Positions 44,959 to 53,956 are shown, counted from the stretch's first letter. The stretch: 59,929 nucleotides of DNA from JBDLRH01 sp039800165 (GCA_039800165.1 JBDLRH010000157.1:1-59929), one strand, 5' to 3'. Program-made: numbers and translations. Notes: generated by a model not told the origin, from the letters alone.

Positions 44959-46842
44959 ATGGTGTCATCGAGAGAAGTGTCCAGCATGGATAATCCACGG
45001 CGCATCGCCGAAGTTACACGGACTGGCGTCATGCGCCATCTGCAGGGTTGGGCACATGGCGCCTTGCTGGCAGAGCTGCGGCTCTTTGGCATGTCTCTCG
45101 ATACAGCCGCACTTGCCCAACAGATTACAAGTGAACTGGATGGGCAATTGATCCCACTACCGGTGGGACGTGAGTTGACAGTGTCTGCACGCTTGACCTC
45201 GCAACCATGGTTTGCTGATCTCAAGCGGGACCTGTGGCCGTTGCTATCTTCCATCAACGAAATACTGGTCCGTATCCAAGAAAGCGCTGGCTTGCCGACA
45301 TGTTCGGGGATGCAATGGGTAGCGGCCTCTCACAGACATTCGGCCCCAGTGCATCACTTAATGCTACTTCTCCCCTCCGCGTCGCCGACCGCGATCAAAC
45401 CGGTGCTCGATTGGGTTGTCAACTCACTTGATCGACTTGCGACAGGGACTTCAGCCGAAACTGACAAGTTGTCCCTTGAGTCTGTTGTCTTGCGGCTAAG
45501 CAGACATGCACCTCGCGGCACCAACAACCGCATGTTGCTGACAGCTGCGTACCAGCTTGGTATACCGGTCTTGCAGCTACCCCAAGGAGTGCTTCAATAT
45601 GGATGGGGAGTGCGTTCTCGTTGGATGGACAGCACATTTACCGATAGAACCTCCAATATATCGGCTCGGCTGGCGCGTAATAAGGTGGCTGGTCATGCCT
45701 TGATGAAGCGTGCTGGATTCCCTGTCCCAGAGCAGGTTACGGTGGCCACCGTGGAGGAGGCAGTGCAGCACGCACGCCGGATTGGATACCCGATCGTCGT
45801 GAAGCCCGCTGACCTCGATGGCGGCAGGGGTGTATCCGCTGGCCTGGAAGACGAGCCGGCCCTTAGAGCCGCATGGGCGCGCGCGCGAGCCGTGAGCGAG
45901 CGCACCATTGTCGAGAAGCACATTCATGGAAAAGACTATCGATTGGGCGTATTCCACGGCCGCCTCCAGTGGGCCACCTATCGAGAGCCAGCAGGCGTGA
46001 CCGGCGACGGGGTGTCGACGATATCGCAGTTGATTGCCTCTGCGAACACTGACCCGCGGCGCGGCACAAGGTCTTGGTCAAGCATGCGCCCCTTGGTGGT
46101 AGATGCTGAAGCTGAAGAGATGCTTGCGCTCCAGAACATCGCTTTGGCTGATATCCCTGCGTCGGGGCGCCATATCAGGTTTCGCCGGGCGTCAAATATT
46201 TCGTCTGGTGGGATTCCAGCGAGTGTGCTTGAGGCAGTGCATCCGGACAACGCACGCTTGGCAGTGGAGGTGGCGCGCCTGTTCAGGCTTGACTTCGCGG
46301 GCATCGACTTCATCACCCCTGACATCTCGCAGCCATGGACAGAGGTAGGCGGCGGGATCTGCGAGGTCAATGGGCAGCCGCAATTTAGCGTAGCGAGTCC
46401 GTGGACCGCCATTAAGGCGCTGGAGTGCCTACTAGCGGGTGATGGTCGCATTGCGACCGCTGCAGTTTTGGGCGGGCATCTTCCAGAGGCCACCGTGGCG
46501 CAAGTACGCATGGAACTCGCAGCGAACGGGCTTGATTTGCTTTGTTGCAAAGACGCGTCAAAAGGTGGCGAAGTCGATTCTGTCCTGTTGGACAGTACTG
46601 CAGGCGCACTTTTGGTTCACGCTAGCGCGGCGGATTGGCTGGCGCATGGCATGCCATTGGACAGGGTTGACCTTACGGTTTTGCTCGAGCCTGTCGACCA
46701 GCAACTAATACAGTCGCTTGGCAGGGTAGCTATGGGCAAGATCATTGATGCAACTTCTATGACTAACAATCATGCCCATCTTGCTAAAGAGCTGACAGAT
46801 ACACTGCTGAAAGCGGATCGCGCCCATCGGCTACAAACGTAG
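44959..46842 (+). CDS. Cyanophycin-synthetase-like ATP-grasp ligase lacking the Mur-ligase domain
   Basis: 627 residues, ATG preceded by AGAGG. Residues about 1-200 resemble the N-terminal region of CphA. The ATP-grasp domain has SARLARNKVAGHALMKRAGF, VVKPADLDGGRGV near 281, EKHIHGKDYRLGVF near 325, GDGVSTISQLI near 347 and the metal-binding EVNGQP near 467. In CphA a Mur-ligase domain with GTNGKTT follows; here there are only about 150 residues with no P-loop. It may join an amino acid to a peptide or carboxylate using ATP. GC content is clearly lower than its neighbours and insertion-sequence scars lie just downstream, so transfer is likely. Confidence 0.75.
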   Translation: MVSSREVSSMDNPRRIAEVTRTGVMRHLQGWAHGALLAELRLFGMSLDTAALAQQITSELDGQLIPLPVGRELTVSARLTSQPWFADLKRDLWPLLSSINEILVRIQESAGLPTCSGMQWVAASHRHSAPVHHLMLLLPSASPTAIKPVLDWVVNSLDRLATGTSAETDKLSLESVVLRLSRHAPRGTNNRMLLTAAYQLGIPVLQLPQGVLQYGWGVRSRWMDSTFTDRTSNISARLARNKVAGHALMKRAGFPVPEQVTVATVEEAVQHARRIGYPIVVKPADLDGGRGVSAGLEDEPALRAAWARARAVSERTIVEKHIHGKDYRLGVFHGRLQWATYREPAGVTGDGVSTISQLIASANTDPRRGTRSWSSMRPLVVDAEAEEMLALQNIALADIPASGRHIRFRRASNISSGGIPASVLEAVHPDNARLAVEVARLFRLDFAGIDFITPDISQPWTEVGGGICEVNGQPQFSVASPWTAIKALECLLAGDGRIATAAVLGGHLPEATVAQVRMELAANGLDLLCCKDASKGGEVDSVLLDSTAGALLVHASAADWLAHGMPLDRVDLTVLLEPVDQQLIQSLGRVAMGKIIDATSMTNNHAHLAKELTDTLLKADRAHRLQT

Positions 46843-46875
46843 CGGTATCTTGGTGACTGGATCGCCCCGGATTTC

Positions 46876-47006
46876 CTAGACACCCGTGAGCCTATGGGAA
46901 TGGTGTCGTTCGAACTCCACCGGCGAAATATCGGCAGCGCAGCGGTGACATGACGGCGCCTGGGGTTGTAGAACGTTCCAAGGTAGCTCAAGACGTCGGT
47001 GCGGAC
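46876..47006 (-). pseudogene. IS3-family transposase (OrfB) 3' remnant with frameshift
   Basis: The minus strand encodes VRTDVLSYLGTFYNPRRRH at 47006-46950, the classical C-terminal integrase segment of IS3 OrfB proteins. A different frame then carries ISPVEFERHHSHRLTGV and a stop at 46876-46929. The original reading frame is therefore broken by a small indel, and everything upstream of about 47100 is missing. Confidence 0.82.
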
Positions 47007-47196
47007 GTCGCTGTGACCCTGTACCCGATTCAGTACCGCTCGGAAGTAGAGATTTCCGGCTCCTCCTTCTGAGGGGCGTTCATCATGCTGGGCTTCTCTG
47101 TAACAGAACGGTGCGAAAACCGGGTACAGGTTCACTGCGCGTGACGTAGATCTGCGGACGGATGCGCTCGCGCTTGAGTCACTGGAAGAAGCTCTA

Positions 47197-47247
47197 GGCC
47201 AAAACTACTACCGGCAACTCGCCAATGAGGACGCCATGCCGGCCTGA
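47197..47247 (+). pseudogene. Possible transposase C-terminal remnant
   Basis: The plus strand encodes GQNYYRQLANEDAMPA and a TGA just before the right terminal repeat. The segment resembles transposase tails I associate with insertion sequences having such ends. It is short, so the call rests mainly on its position beside the inverted repeat. Confidence 0.45.
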
Positions 47248-47335
47248 CTTAAACCAACCGGCCTCAACGAAATCCGGGGCGGTTCAGATCCGCGCCTTGT
47301 ACTCAATCGATGCCTGTCTGTTGTGTTGACGGTAG

Positions 47336-48403
47336 TTAGGCGAAGGCCGCTGCCGGCATGCCGATCTTGGCGCCCGACTGCACGATCTCGGCCCAGGTGC
47401 CGTCGTCGATGACGATGCCGTGGGCGCTGCGCTCGGCGCGGGCGCGGCGCTCGGGCTCGCCGGGCAGCTGCACGCCGTCGTCGTCCACGGCGGGGCTTTC
47501 GTGCAGCCAGTCGGCGAAGGCCCGCGCCTCCCGTTCGAAGGCCTCGCGCGTGCCCAGCCGCTCGGGGTCGATCACGATGGCGAACATGCCGTTGATGACC
47601 GCACGGGCTGCATCGGGCGCGCGGTGCCAGGTGCCGCCGCCGGCCAGCGCGCCACCCAGCAGCTCGCAGGCCAGCGCCAGGCCATAGCCCTTGTGCTCGC
47701 CAAAGGGCAGCAGCGCGCCCAGGCCGCCGCCGGGCTGCGGCACCACCACCACGCCGGGGTCGGTGGTGGGTTGGCCGTGCTCGTCGATCAGCAGGCCGGG
47801 CTCGACGCGACGGCCTTCGTTGTGGGCCACGCGCATCTTGCCCTGCGCCACGCGGCTGGTGGCGAAGTCCAGCACGAACGGCTCGCGGCCCGCCAGCGGG
47901 ATGCCGATGCAGCACGGGTTGGTGCCAAAGCGCCCGTCGCCACCACCGAAGGGCGCGACGATGGGCCGCGACAGCACATTCACGAAGTGGATCGACACCA
48001 GGCCCTGCGCCACCGCCATTTCGGCGTAGTGGCCGATGCGCGCCAGGTGATGCGCATTCGCCACCGACAGGATGCAGCTGCCGTGTTGACGGGCGCGCGC
48101 CATCGCAAGCTCCATCGCCTGCGCGCCGATCACCTGGCCGTAGCCGCGCTGGCCGTCCACCCGCAGCAACGCGCCGGTGTCCAGCAGCACCTGCGCGCTC
48201 TGGTTGGGCTTGAGCCCGCCTTCGAGCACCGCGTCCACGTAGCGCGGCAGCATGCCGACGCCGTGCGAGTCGTGGCCGCTCAGGTTGGCCAGCACCAGAT
48301 GCTCGGCCACCTGCTGCGCTTCGGCGTCGGCGCTGCCGGCGGCGCGCAACAAGGCCGATGCGTTCGCGCGCAGGGCGTCAGCTGCAATGCGATGTGCCAT
48401 CAC
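47336..48403 (-). CDS. Ldh/malate dehydrogenase-2 family NAD(P)-dependent oxidoreductase
   Basis: 355 residues of the YiaK/ComC/AllD fold, which oxidises or reduces 2-hydroxy/2-keto acids and imines. Signatures: SGHDSHGVGMLPRYVDAV near 42, ANAHHLARIGHYAEMA with the catalytic His near 118, FGTNPCCIGIP near 160 and GEHKGYGLALACELLGGAL near 230. The start overlaps the UxaA-like stop by 4 bp. In this operon it probably acts on a sugar-acid intermediate or product such as lactate; the substrate is not determinable from sequence. Confidence 0.85.
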   Translation of the reverse strand: MMAHRIAADALRANASALLRAAGSADAEAQQVAEHLVLANLSGHDSHGVGMLPRYVDAVLEGGLKPNQSAQVLLDTGALLRVDGQRGYGQVIGAQAMELAMARARQHGSCILSVANAHHLARIGHYAEMAVAQGLVSIHFVNVLSRPIVAPFGGGDGRFGTNPCCIGIPLAGREPFVLDFATSRVAQGKMRVAHNEGRRVEPGLLIDEHGQPTTDPGVVVVPQPGGGLGALLPFGEHKGYGLALACELLGGALAGGGTWHRAPDAARAVINGMFAIVIDPERLGTREAFEREARAFADWLHESPAVDDDGVQLPGEPERRARAERSAHGIVIDDGTWAEIVQSGAKIGMPAAAFA

Positions 48404-49935
48404 ATCACCGCGCCGACTTGCCAGGGCACGAACTCGCTCTGGCCGTAGCCGTGCAGTTCGCTCTTGCTCCTGGTGCCCGAGGCGGTGGCCAGCACCAGGT
48501 CAAAGATGCGCTGGCCCATCTGCTCGATGGACGCGCTGCCGTCGATGATCTCGCCGCAGTTGATGTCCATGTCGTCTTCCTGCCGCTGCCACAGCGCGGT
48601 GTTGGTCGACAGCTTGAGCGACGGCGATGGCGCGCAGCCGTAGGCCGAACCGCGCCCGGTGGTAAAGCAGATCATGTTGGCGCCGCCCGCCACCTGGCCG
48701 GTGGCACTGACCGGGTCATAGCCGGGCGTGTCCATGTAGACAAAGCCCTTGGCGCTGACCGGTTGCGCGTATTCGTACACCGCCTGCAGGTTGGTGGTGC
48801 CGCCCTTGGCCACCGCACCCAGCGATTTTTCGAGGATGGTGGTCAGGCCGCCCGCCTTGTTGCCGGGCGACGGGTTGTTGTTCATCTCGCCTTCGTTGAT
48901 GCGGGTGTAGTTCTCCCACCACTTGATGCGCTCGATCAGCTTGTCGCCCACCTCGCGCTTCACCGCGCGGCGCGTCAGCAGGTGCTCGGCGCCGTAGATC
49001 TCGGGCGTTTCGGAGAGGATGGCGGTGCCGCCATGCGCCACCAGCAGGTCCACCGCCGCACCGAGCGCCGGGTTGGCGCTGATGCCGCTGTAGCCGTCCG
49101 AGCCGCCGCACTGCAGCCCGATGGTGATGTGCGACGCGTCGCAGGGCTCGCGCTTCACCGCATTGGCGCGCGGCAGCATCTCGCGTACGATGGCAATGCC
49201 TTGCTCCACCGTCTTGCGGGTGCCGCCGGTGTCCTGGATGTTGAAGACGCGCAGGTTGTCGCCCTCGTTCAGGTGGCTGTGCGTCAGCCACGCGTTGATC
49301 TGGTTGGCCTCGCAGCCCAGGCCCACCATCAGCACGCCGGCAAAGTTGGCATGCGTGGCGTAGCCGGCCAGCGTGCGCTCGAGCAACTGCATGCCCATGC
49401 CCTGCGTGTCCATGCCGCAGCCGGTGCCGTGCGTCAGCGCCACCACGCCATCCACGTTAGGGAAGTCCGCCAATGCGCTCGGGTTGGTCTGCCGCGAGAA
49501 GTGATCGGCGATCGCGCGCGCGGCGGTGGCCGAGCAGTTCACGCTGGAGAGGATGCCGATGTAGTTGCGCGTAGCCACCCGGCCGTCGGCGCGCTTGATG
49601 CCCATGAAGCTGGCCTGCCGGCGCGCGGGCTCGGGCTTGAGGTCGGCGCCAAACGCGTAGTCGCGCTCGAAGTCGGCCATCGCGATGTTGTGGGTGTGCA
49701 CATGCTCGCCGGCGGCAATGTCGCGGCTGGCAAAGCCGATGATCTGGTTGTAGCGGCGCACCGGCTGGCCGCTCGGGATGGCGCGCACCGCCAGCTTGTG
49801 GCCCGGCGGCACCAGGCCGCGCACCGTCACGCCCTCCACCGCGGTGCCGCCGACCAGCTGGCTGCGGGCGATCACCACATCATCGTGGGCATGCAGCCGG
49901 ATGAACGGCTGCAGGGTAGAAGCAGAAGAAGTCAT
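48400..49935 (-). CDS. UxaA/GarD-family sugar-acid dehydratase
   Basis: 511 residues from the ATG at 49935. An N-terminal SAF-type domain (residues 1-90, LHAHDDVVIARSQL) is followed by the altronate/galactarate dehydratase domain with FMGIKRADGRVATRNYIG, HGTGCGM, GLGCEANQ, LQCGGSDGYSGISANP and PETYG-like PEIYGAEHLL. The enzymes dehydrate aldonates or aldarates to 2-keto-3-deoxy acids using iron. The neighbouring SDR and FAH genes point to a 6-deoxyhexonate or pentonate. Overlaps the DctM gene by 4 bp upstream and Ldh by 4 bp downstream. Confidence 0.88.
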   Translation of the reverse strand: MTSSASTLQPFIRLHAHDDVVIARSQLVGGTAVEGVTVRGLVPPGHKLAVRAIPSGQPVRRYNQIIGFASRDIAAGEHVHTHNIAMADFERDYAFGADLKPEPARRQASFMGIKRADGRVATRNYIGILSSVNCSATAARAIADHFSRQTNPSALADFPNVDGVVALTHGTGCGMDTQGMGMQLLERTLAGYATHANFAGVLMVGLGCEANQINAWLTHSHLNEGDNLRVFNIQDTGGTRKTVEQGIAIVREMLPRANAVKREPCDASHITIGLQCGGSDGYSGISANPALGAAVDLLVAHGGTAILSETPEIYGAEHLLTRRAVKREVGDKLIERIKWWENYTRINEGEMNNNPSPGNKAGGLTTILEKSLGAVAKGGTTNLQAVYEYAQPVSAKGFVYMDTPGYDPVSATGQVAGGANMICFTTGRGSAYGCAPSPSLKLSTNTALWQRQEDDMDINCGEIIDGSASIEQMGQRIFDLVLATASGTRSKSELHGYGQSEFVPWQVGAVM

Positions 49936-51326
49936 TTCGCAAGGTTGGGCAGCCACAGCACGAACTGCGGCCAGTAGGTGATGAGGGCCAGCGTGGCCAG
50001 CAGCGGCACCATCCACGGCAGGATGGCGATGGTGGTGCGCTCCACCGACAGCTTGGCCACGCGGGCCAGCACGAACAGCACCATGCCCATGGGCGGGTGC
50101 AGCAGGCCGATCATCAGGTTGAGCACCATCACCACGCCGAAGTGCACCAGGTCAATGCCCAGCTGCTGGCAGATCGGCACGAGGATGGGCACGAGGATGG
50201 TGATGGCCGCGGTGGGCTCGAGGAAGCAGCCGACAAACAGCATCAGCGCATTGGCCAGCAGCAGGAACACCCACGGCTCCTTGGTGAAGCCCAGCACCCA
50301 CTGGCTGATGGCCGAGGTGACGCCGGTGGCGGTGAGCATCCAGCCGAAGATGCTGGCTGCGGCCACGATGAACAGCACGGTGGCGGTGGTCTCCACCGTG
50401 TCGAGGCAGACCTTGACGAACATGCGAAAGCTCAGGGTGCGGTACCAGGCAAAGCCCAGCACCAGCGCCCAGACGCAGGCGGCGATGGCGCCTTCGGTGG
50501 GGGTGAAGATGCCGGTGCTCATGCCGCCGATCAGCAGCACCGGCGTCATGATCGGCAGCACCGCCTGAAAGCCGAACACGCGGTCGGCCACGAACAGCGC
50601 GACGATGCCGGCCATCACCGTGGCCTGCGGCGGCAGCCCGACCCGGGTGACCAGCAGCCACAGCGCCACCGGCCACAGGATCACCACCGCGGTCTCGATC
50701 AGGGCCTTGTTGACGCGCGACCACTGGAACTTGATGTCGGCGCCCCACTTGTTCTTGTGCGCGAAGTACGCCACCGTCACCATCATCAGCAGCGCCATGC
50801 CCACGCCGGGCAGGATGCCGGCGAGGAACAGCGAGCCCACCGACACGTTGGCCATCATCGCGTAGATGACGAACGGCAGGCTCGGCGGGATGATCGGGCC
50901 GAGCGTCGCCGAGGCCGCCGTCACGCCCACGGCGAACTCGGTGCCGTAGCCGTGCTCCTTCATCGCCTTGATCTCGATGGTGCCCAGGCCCGCGGCGTCG
51001 GCCACGGCGGTGCCGCTCATGCCGGCGAACACCACCGAGCCGACCACGTTGACGTGGCCCAGGCCGCCCTTGAGCCAGCCCACCAGCGCCAGCGCGTAGT
51101 TGTAGATGCGGGTGGTGATGCCCGCGTTGTTCATCAGGTTGCCGGCCAGGATGAAGAACGGCACCGCCAGCAAGGGAAAGCTGTCGATGCCGCCGATCAT
51201 GCGGTGGATGACCACGAAGGGCGGCAGGTTGCCGCTCCACAGGATGTAGATCAGCGCCGAGCCGGCCATCGCGACGGCCACCGGAATGCCGCCGCTCATC
51301 AGCAGCAAAAAGAGGATCTTCAGCAT
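49932..51326 (-). CDS. dctM: TRAP transporter large permease DctM
   Basis: 464 residues with about twelve membrane segments. Family motifs: AVPFFILAGNLMNNAGIT, VFAGMSGTAVADAAGLG, GYGTEFAVGVTAASATLGPIIPPS (read in two parts), TPTEGAIAACVWAL and LLHPPMGMVLF. This is the sodium-coupled transport subunit. It lies six bases after DctQ and is coupled to the dehydratase gene by a 4-bp overlap, so uptake and first catabolic step are co-expressed. Confidence 0.93.
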   Translation of the reverse strand: MLKILFLLLMSGGIPVAVAMAGSALIYILWSGNLPPFVVIHRMIGGIDSFPLLAVPFFILAGNLMNNAGITTRIYNYALALVGWLKGGLGHVNVVGSVVFAGMSGTAVADAAGLGTIEIKAMKEHGYGTEFAVGVTAASATLGPIIPPSLPFVIYAMMANVSVGSLFLAGILPGVGMALLMMVTVAYFAHKNKWGADIKFQWSRVNKALIETAVVILWPVALWLLVTRVGLPPQATVMAGIVALFVADRVFGFQAVLPIMTPVLLIGGMSTGIFTPTEGAIAACVWALVLGFAWYRTLSFRMFVKVCLDTVETTATVLFIVAAASIFGWMLTATGVTSAISQWVLGFTKEPWVFLLLANALMLFVGCFLEPTAAITILVPILVPICQQLGIDLVHFGVVMVLNLMIGLLHPPMGMVLFVLARVAKLSVERTTIAILPWMVPLLATLALITYWPQFVLWLPNLAK

Positions 51327-51332
51327 GGGGCC

Positions 51333-51905
51333 TCAGCGGTCCTGCATGGTGGTGTCGGGCCGCTCGAGCACGCTGTAGCCGCGCTGCCAGTGCACGCGTG
51401 CAACCAGCACCGAGCGGACGGTCATCATCGCGAAGCCGGCAGCCACCACGCCATACACCAGGTTCATCGGCAGGTTCACCATGGTCATGCGCGAGTTGTT
51501 GCCCAGCTTGTTCATCATCATCAGGGTCAGCACCACCGCGGTGGCAAAGAACGCGATGCGCAGCACATCCACCAGCGTGGACATGGTGCGTGCCATGCCG
51601 TGCGGCATGTAGCGGAAGAAGAAGTCGACGTGGATGTGGTTGTTCTTGATCACGCCGATCGTCGCGCCGATGAACACGGTGGAGATCAGCAGGTAGCGCG
51701 CGATCTCCTCCGTCCACGCGGCCGAGTCATTGAGCACGTAGCGGGTGAAGAACTGGTAGAACACCACGCCGCCGAGCAGCCAGAAGAAGACCAGGCCCAC
51801 CCAGGCCTCGGGCGGCGTGCCGGCGAGTTCCACGGCCTCGTCCTGGACGTGGAACTCGCCGTCATCCCCCATCACGCGGGGGAGTTCGTCGATCGGTGTC
51901 GACAT
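51333..51905 (-). CDS. dctQ: TRAP transporter small permease DctQ
   Basis: 190 residues with four membrane segments (about 30-50, 70-90, 108-130 and 148-170). The family motif FTRYVLNDSAAWTEEIARYLLI is near residues 54-75, followed by GVIKNNHIHVDFF. The cytoplasmic N-terminus of about 28 residues is acidic. It lies between dctP and dctM with 10- and 6-bp gaps. Confidence 0.92.
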   Translation of the reverse strand: MSTPIDELPRVMGDDGEFHVQDEAVELAGTPPEAWVGLVFFWLLGGVVFYQFFTRYVLNDSAAWTEEIARYLLISTVFIGATIGVIKNNHIHVDFFFRYMPHGMARTMSTLVDVLRIAFFATAVVLTLMMMNKLGNNSRMTMVNLPMNLVYGVVAAGFAMMTVRSVLVARVHWQRGYSVLERPDTTMQDR

Positions 51906-51915
51906 GCGCGGGCGA

Positions 51916-52905
51916 TCAGCGGATCGCGATCACGCGGTCCCAGTCGGACTTCTCGAGCTGCATCGACTTGAAGTCGATGGCGCGCAGCACCCGCTGCTGG
52001 AAGTCGTTGCGGTCCACCGTGATGATGTTGATGCCCTTCTTCTTGAACTCGTCGACCAGCTCGCCTTCGCGCTTGCGGATCTCCTGGCTGGCCTTCTCGG
52101 CGGCCTCCTGCGAGATGTCGGAGAACAGCTTCTGCTCGGCCGGCGTGAGGCGGCCCATCAGCGAGGGCGACACCACCGTCAGCAGCGCGTCGGCGATGTG
52201 GCCGGTCAGGACGATGTGCTTTTGCACCTCGAAGAACTTCTTGGCCTCGATGGTGGGCAGCGGGTTTTCCTGCGCATCCACCGTGCCGTTTTGCAGCGCC
52301 AGGTACACCTCGGCAAAGGCGATCGGCGTGGGGTTGGCACCGCAGGCGCGCGGCAGCGCGGTGTAGGCCGGCGCATCGGGCACGCGCATCTTCAGGCCCT
52401 TCATCTCGTCGCAGTTGCGGAAGGGCTTGTTGGTGGTGGAGTGGCGCACGCCGTAGTAGGTCATCGCGGTGACGGTGTTGCCGCCGCTGGCGCGCTTGTA
52501 GCCCTCGGCGAGCTCGCGGAACACGTCGCTCTTGGCGTACTTGAGCACATGGTCCGCATCGCGGAAGGTGAACGGGTAGTAGCTCACGGCCAGCCGCGGG
52601 AACGAGCGCGCGGCAAACGAGGCGCCGGTCAGGATGATGTCCACCGTGCCGAGCTGCAGGCCCTGGTTGATGTCGCTTTCCTTGCCCAGGCTGGAGGCCG
52701 GGAACACCTGGATCTCGTACTTGCCGTTGGTGCGCTTCTTGAACTCGTCAGCGGCCCACACCGACCACTTGTGGTACGGCTCGGAGGTCTCGTACACGTG
52801 CGCCCACTTGAGCTTGGTCTGGGCCTGGGCCACGCCCACGGTGGCCAGGCTGCCGGCTGCCAGCGCGGCGGCCGCGAGGGCCTGGATTGCAAAACGCTTC
52901 TTCAT
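51916..52905 (-). CDS. dctP: TRAP transporter periplasmic binding protein DctP
   Basis: 329 residues. The signal peptide MKKRFAIQALAAAALAAG ends at AQA (about residue 28). The mature protein has KWAHVYETSEPYHKW, the conserved Arg in GLKMRVPDAPAY (the carboxylate-clamping position of DctP proteins) and VYLALQNGTVDAQENPLPTI. Shine-Dalgarno AAGGAG precedes the ATG by 6 bases. The ligand is an organic or sugar acid, most likely the aldonate handled by the neighbouring enzymes. Confidence 0.93.
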   Translation of the reverse strand: MKKRFAIQALAAAALAAGSLATVGVAQAQTKLKWAHVYETSEPYHKWSVWAADEFKKRTNGKYEIQVFPASSLGKESDINQGLQLGTVDIILTGASFAARSFPRLAVSYYPFTFRDADHVLKYAKSDVFRELAEGYKRASGGNTVTAMTYYGVRHSTTNKPFRNCDEMKGLKMRVPDAPAYTALPRACGANPTPIAFAEVYLALQNGTVDAQENPLPTIEAKKFFEVQKHIVLTGHIADALLTVVSPSLMGRLTPAEQKLFSDISQEAAEKASQEIRKREGELVDEFKKKGINIITVDRNDFQQRVLRAIDFKSMQLEKSDWDRVIAIR

Positions 52906-52970
52906 CGCTGTCTCCTTCTGGGTTGGTTTTCAGGGTGGGGATGCTGGGCTGGGGATGACGCCTGCCGATG

Positions 52971-53741
52971 TCAGGCCACATTGGCGCGGCGCCAGCTCGC
53001 GCTGTATCGGTCGTGCGCCTTCTTCAGGTGGCGCTGCATCGCGCTGCGCGCGGCGTCTGCGTCGCGCGAGCGGATGGCCTCGAGGACCGCGCCGTGCTCG
53101 GCAAGCGCAGCGCGCCACGAGGGCGGGTTCTCGAAATAGCCGGTGAGCCGCTCGAACAGCGCGCTGTGGCGCGCCTGCCAGTAGTGGCTGACGGTGTCGC
53201 GCAGCACGTCGTTGCCGCAGGCCGATGCGATGGCAAGGTGAAACGCCTCGTCGCCCAGCCGCGGCGCATGGCCGTCGCTGGCCTCGGCGCGCATCTGCTC
53301 CAGCGCCTGCGCCATGCGCTCGGTGTCGGCGCGCCGGGCGTGTCGTGCCGCCAGCGCGGCCACCTCGGATTCGACCACCGCCCGCGCACGCATCACCTCC
53401 AGCGGGCCCCAGTCGGAGCCGCTGCCGGCGGGCGCTGTTGCTGTTTTGGTCGAGTGCGCAGCCGACGCTCCATTGGGTCTCGAGGGCCGCGCCGGGCGCT
53501 TTGGCTTGGTGGCCTCCAGCACATAGATGCCCGAGCCGGTGCGCACATCGATCACGCCTTCGACCTCCAGCGCAATCAGCGCCTCGCGCACCGAGGGCCG
53601 GCTCACGCCCAGATGGCGCGCCAGGTCGCGCTCGGCGGGCAGCCGCGTGCCCGGCGCATACTCGCCGCGATCGATCAGCGAACGCAGCTGCCCGGCGATC
53701 TGCCGGTACAGGCGCTGCGGTTCGACGGTCTGAAGCGGCAT
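52971..53741 (-). CDS. GntR-family (FadR subfamily) regulator
   Basis: 256 residues from the ATG at 53741. The winged helix (residues 8-75) contains TRLPAERDLARHLGVSRPSVREALIALEVEG. The ligand-binding FCD domain (about 111-245) has the metal-site histidines in DEAFHLAIA and LAEHG. The two are separated by an unusual Pro/Ala/Ser/Lys linker (about 77-110), longer than normal for the family. It probably represses the flanking transport and catabolic genes until a sugar acid binds. dctP starts 65 bp downstream on the same strand. Confidence 0.88.
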   Translation of the reverse strand: MPLQTVEPQRLYRQIAGQLRSLIDRGEYAPGTRLPAERDLARHLGVSRPSVREALIALEVEGVIDVRTGSGIYVLEATKPKRPARPSRPNGASAAHSTKTATAPAGSGSDWGPLEVMRARAVVESEVAALAARHARRADTERMAQALEQMRAEASDGHAPRLGDEAFHLAIASACGNDVLRDTVSHYWQARHSALFERLTGYFENPPSWRAALAEHGAVLEAIRSRDADAARSAMQRHLKKAHDRYSASWRRANVA

Positions 53742-53790
53742 GGCGAGTCGCGTGGGCAACAGCAGGTGGGGCGGATGGCTTGGCGGGGAC

Positions 53791-53812
53791 TGGTCAAGAG
53801 GTCTGACCAATC
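53791..53812. promoter_or_regulatory. Putative GntR operator between the divergent transcripts
   Basis: The palindrome GGTC-T-GACC (53800-53808, flanked as AGGTCTGACCAAT) has the form of FCD-type GntR operators (TGGTCnGACCA). A second TGGTCA at 53791 forms a wider inverted pair with TGACCA. It lies 50 bp upstream of the regulator start and 145 bp before the first SDR gene, so one site could serve both directions. Confidence 0.65.
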
Positions 53813-53956
53813 TAGAATGGCCTCAGGATGCCAGCCGCCTTCTGGCCGTCGCATCAGGCAAAACCCTGAGCAGCGGGGCCCGGCCGGTGCCGGAGGCTGC
53901 TGCACGGTGGCCGACAATCCACGCCACACAAGAACACCGTCACAGGAGACATTCCC

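Larger units (their letters stand above)
46858..47286. mobile_element. Scar of two truncated insertion-sequence ends, back to back
   Basis: This 429-bp stretch is bounded by imperfect inverted repeats. The left end at 46858-46880 and the reverse complement of the right end at 47264-47286 match at 19 of 23 positions and share the core CGCCCCGGATTTC. Each half carries what looks like the 3' end of a transposase gene pointing outward, so it appears to be two right ends joined, not one intact element. No matching target duplication is visible. It fills most of the 493-bp gap between the ATP-grasp gene and the Ldh gene; bases 47287-47335 hold nothing I can name. Confidence 0.75.

Noticed and set aside
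46858..47286. Intact insertion sequence
   Set aside because: The stretch is only 429 bp, the transposase remnant is frameshifted, and no direct target duplication is visible, so it is called a scar.
50097..51971. A 624-codon plus-strand frame and a 521-codon minus-strand frame over the TRAP permease genes
   Set aside because: Both are shadows of dctM and dctQ. Their His/Gly/Arg-rich sequences lack domain motifs.
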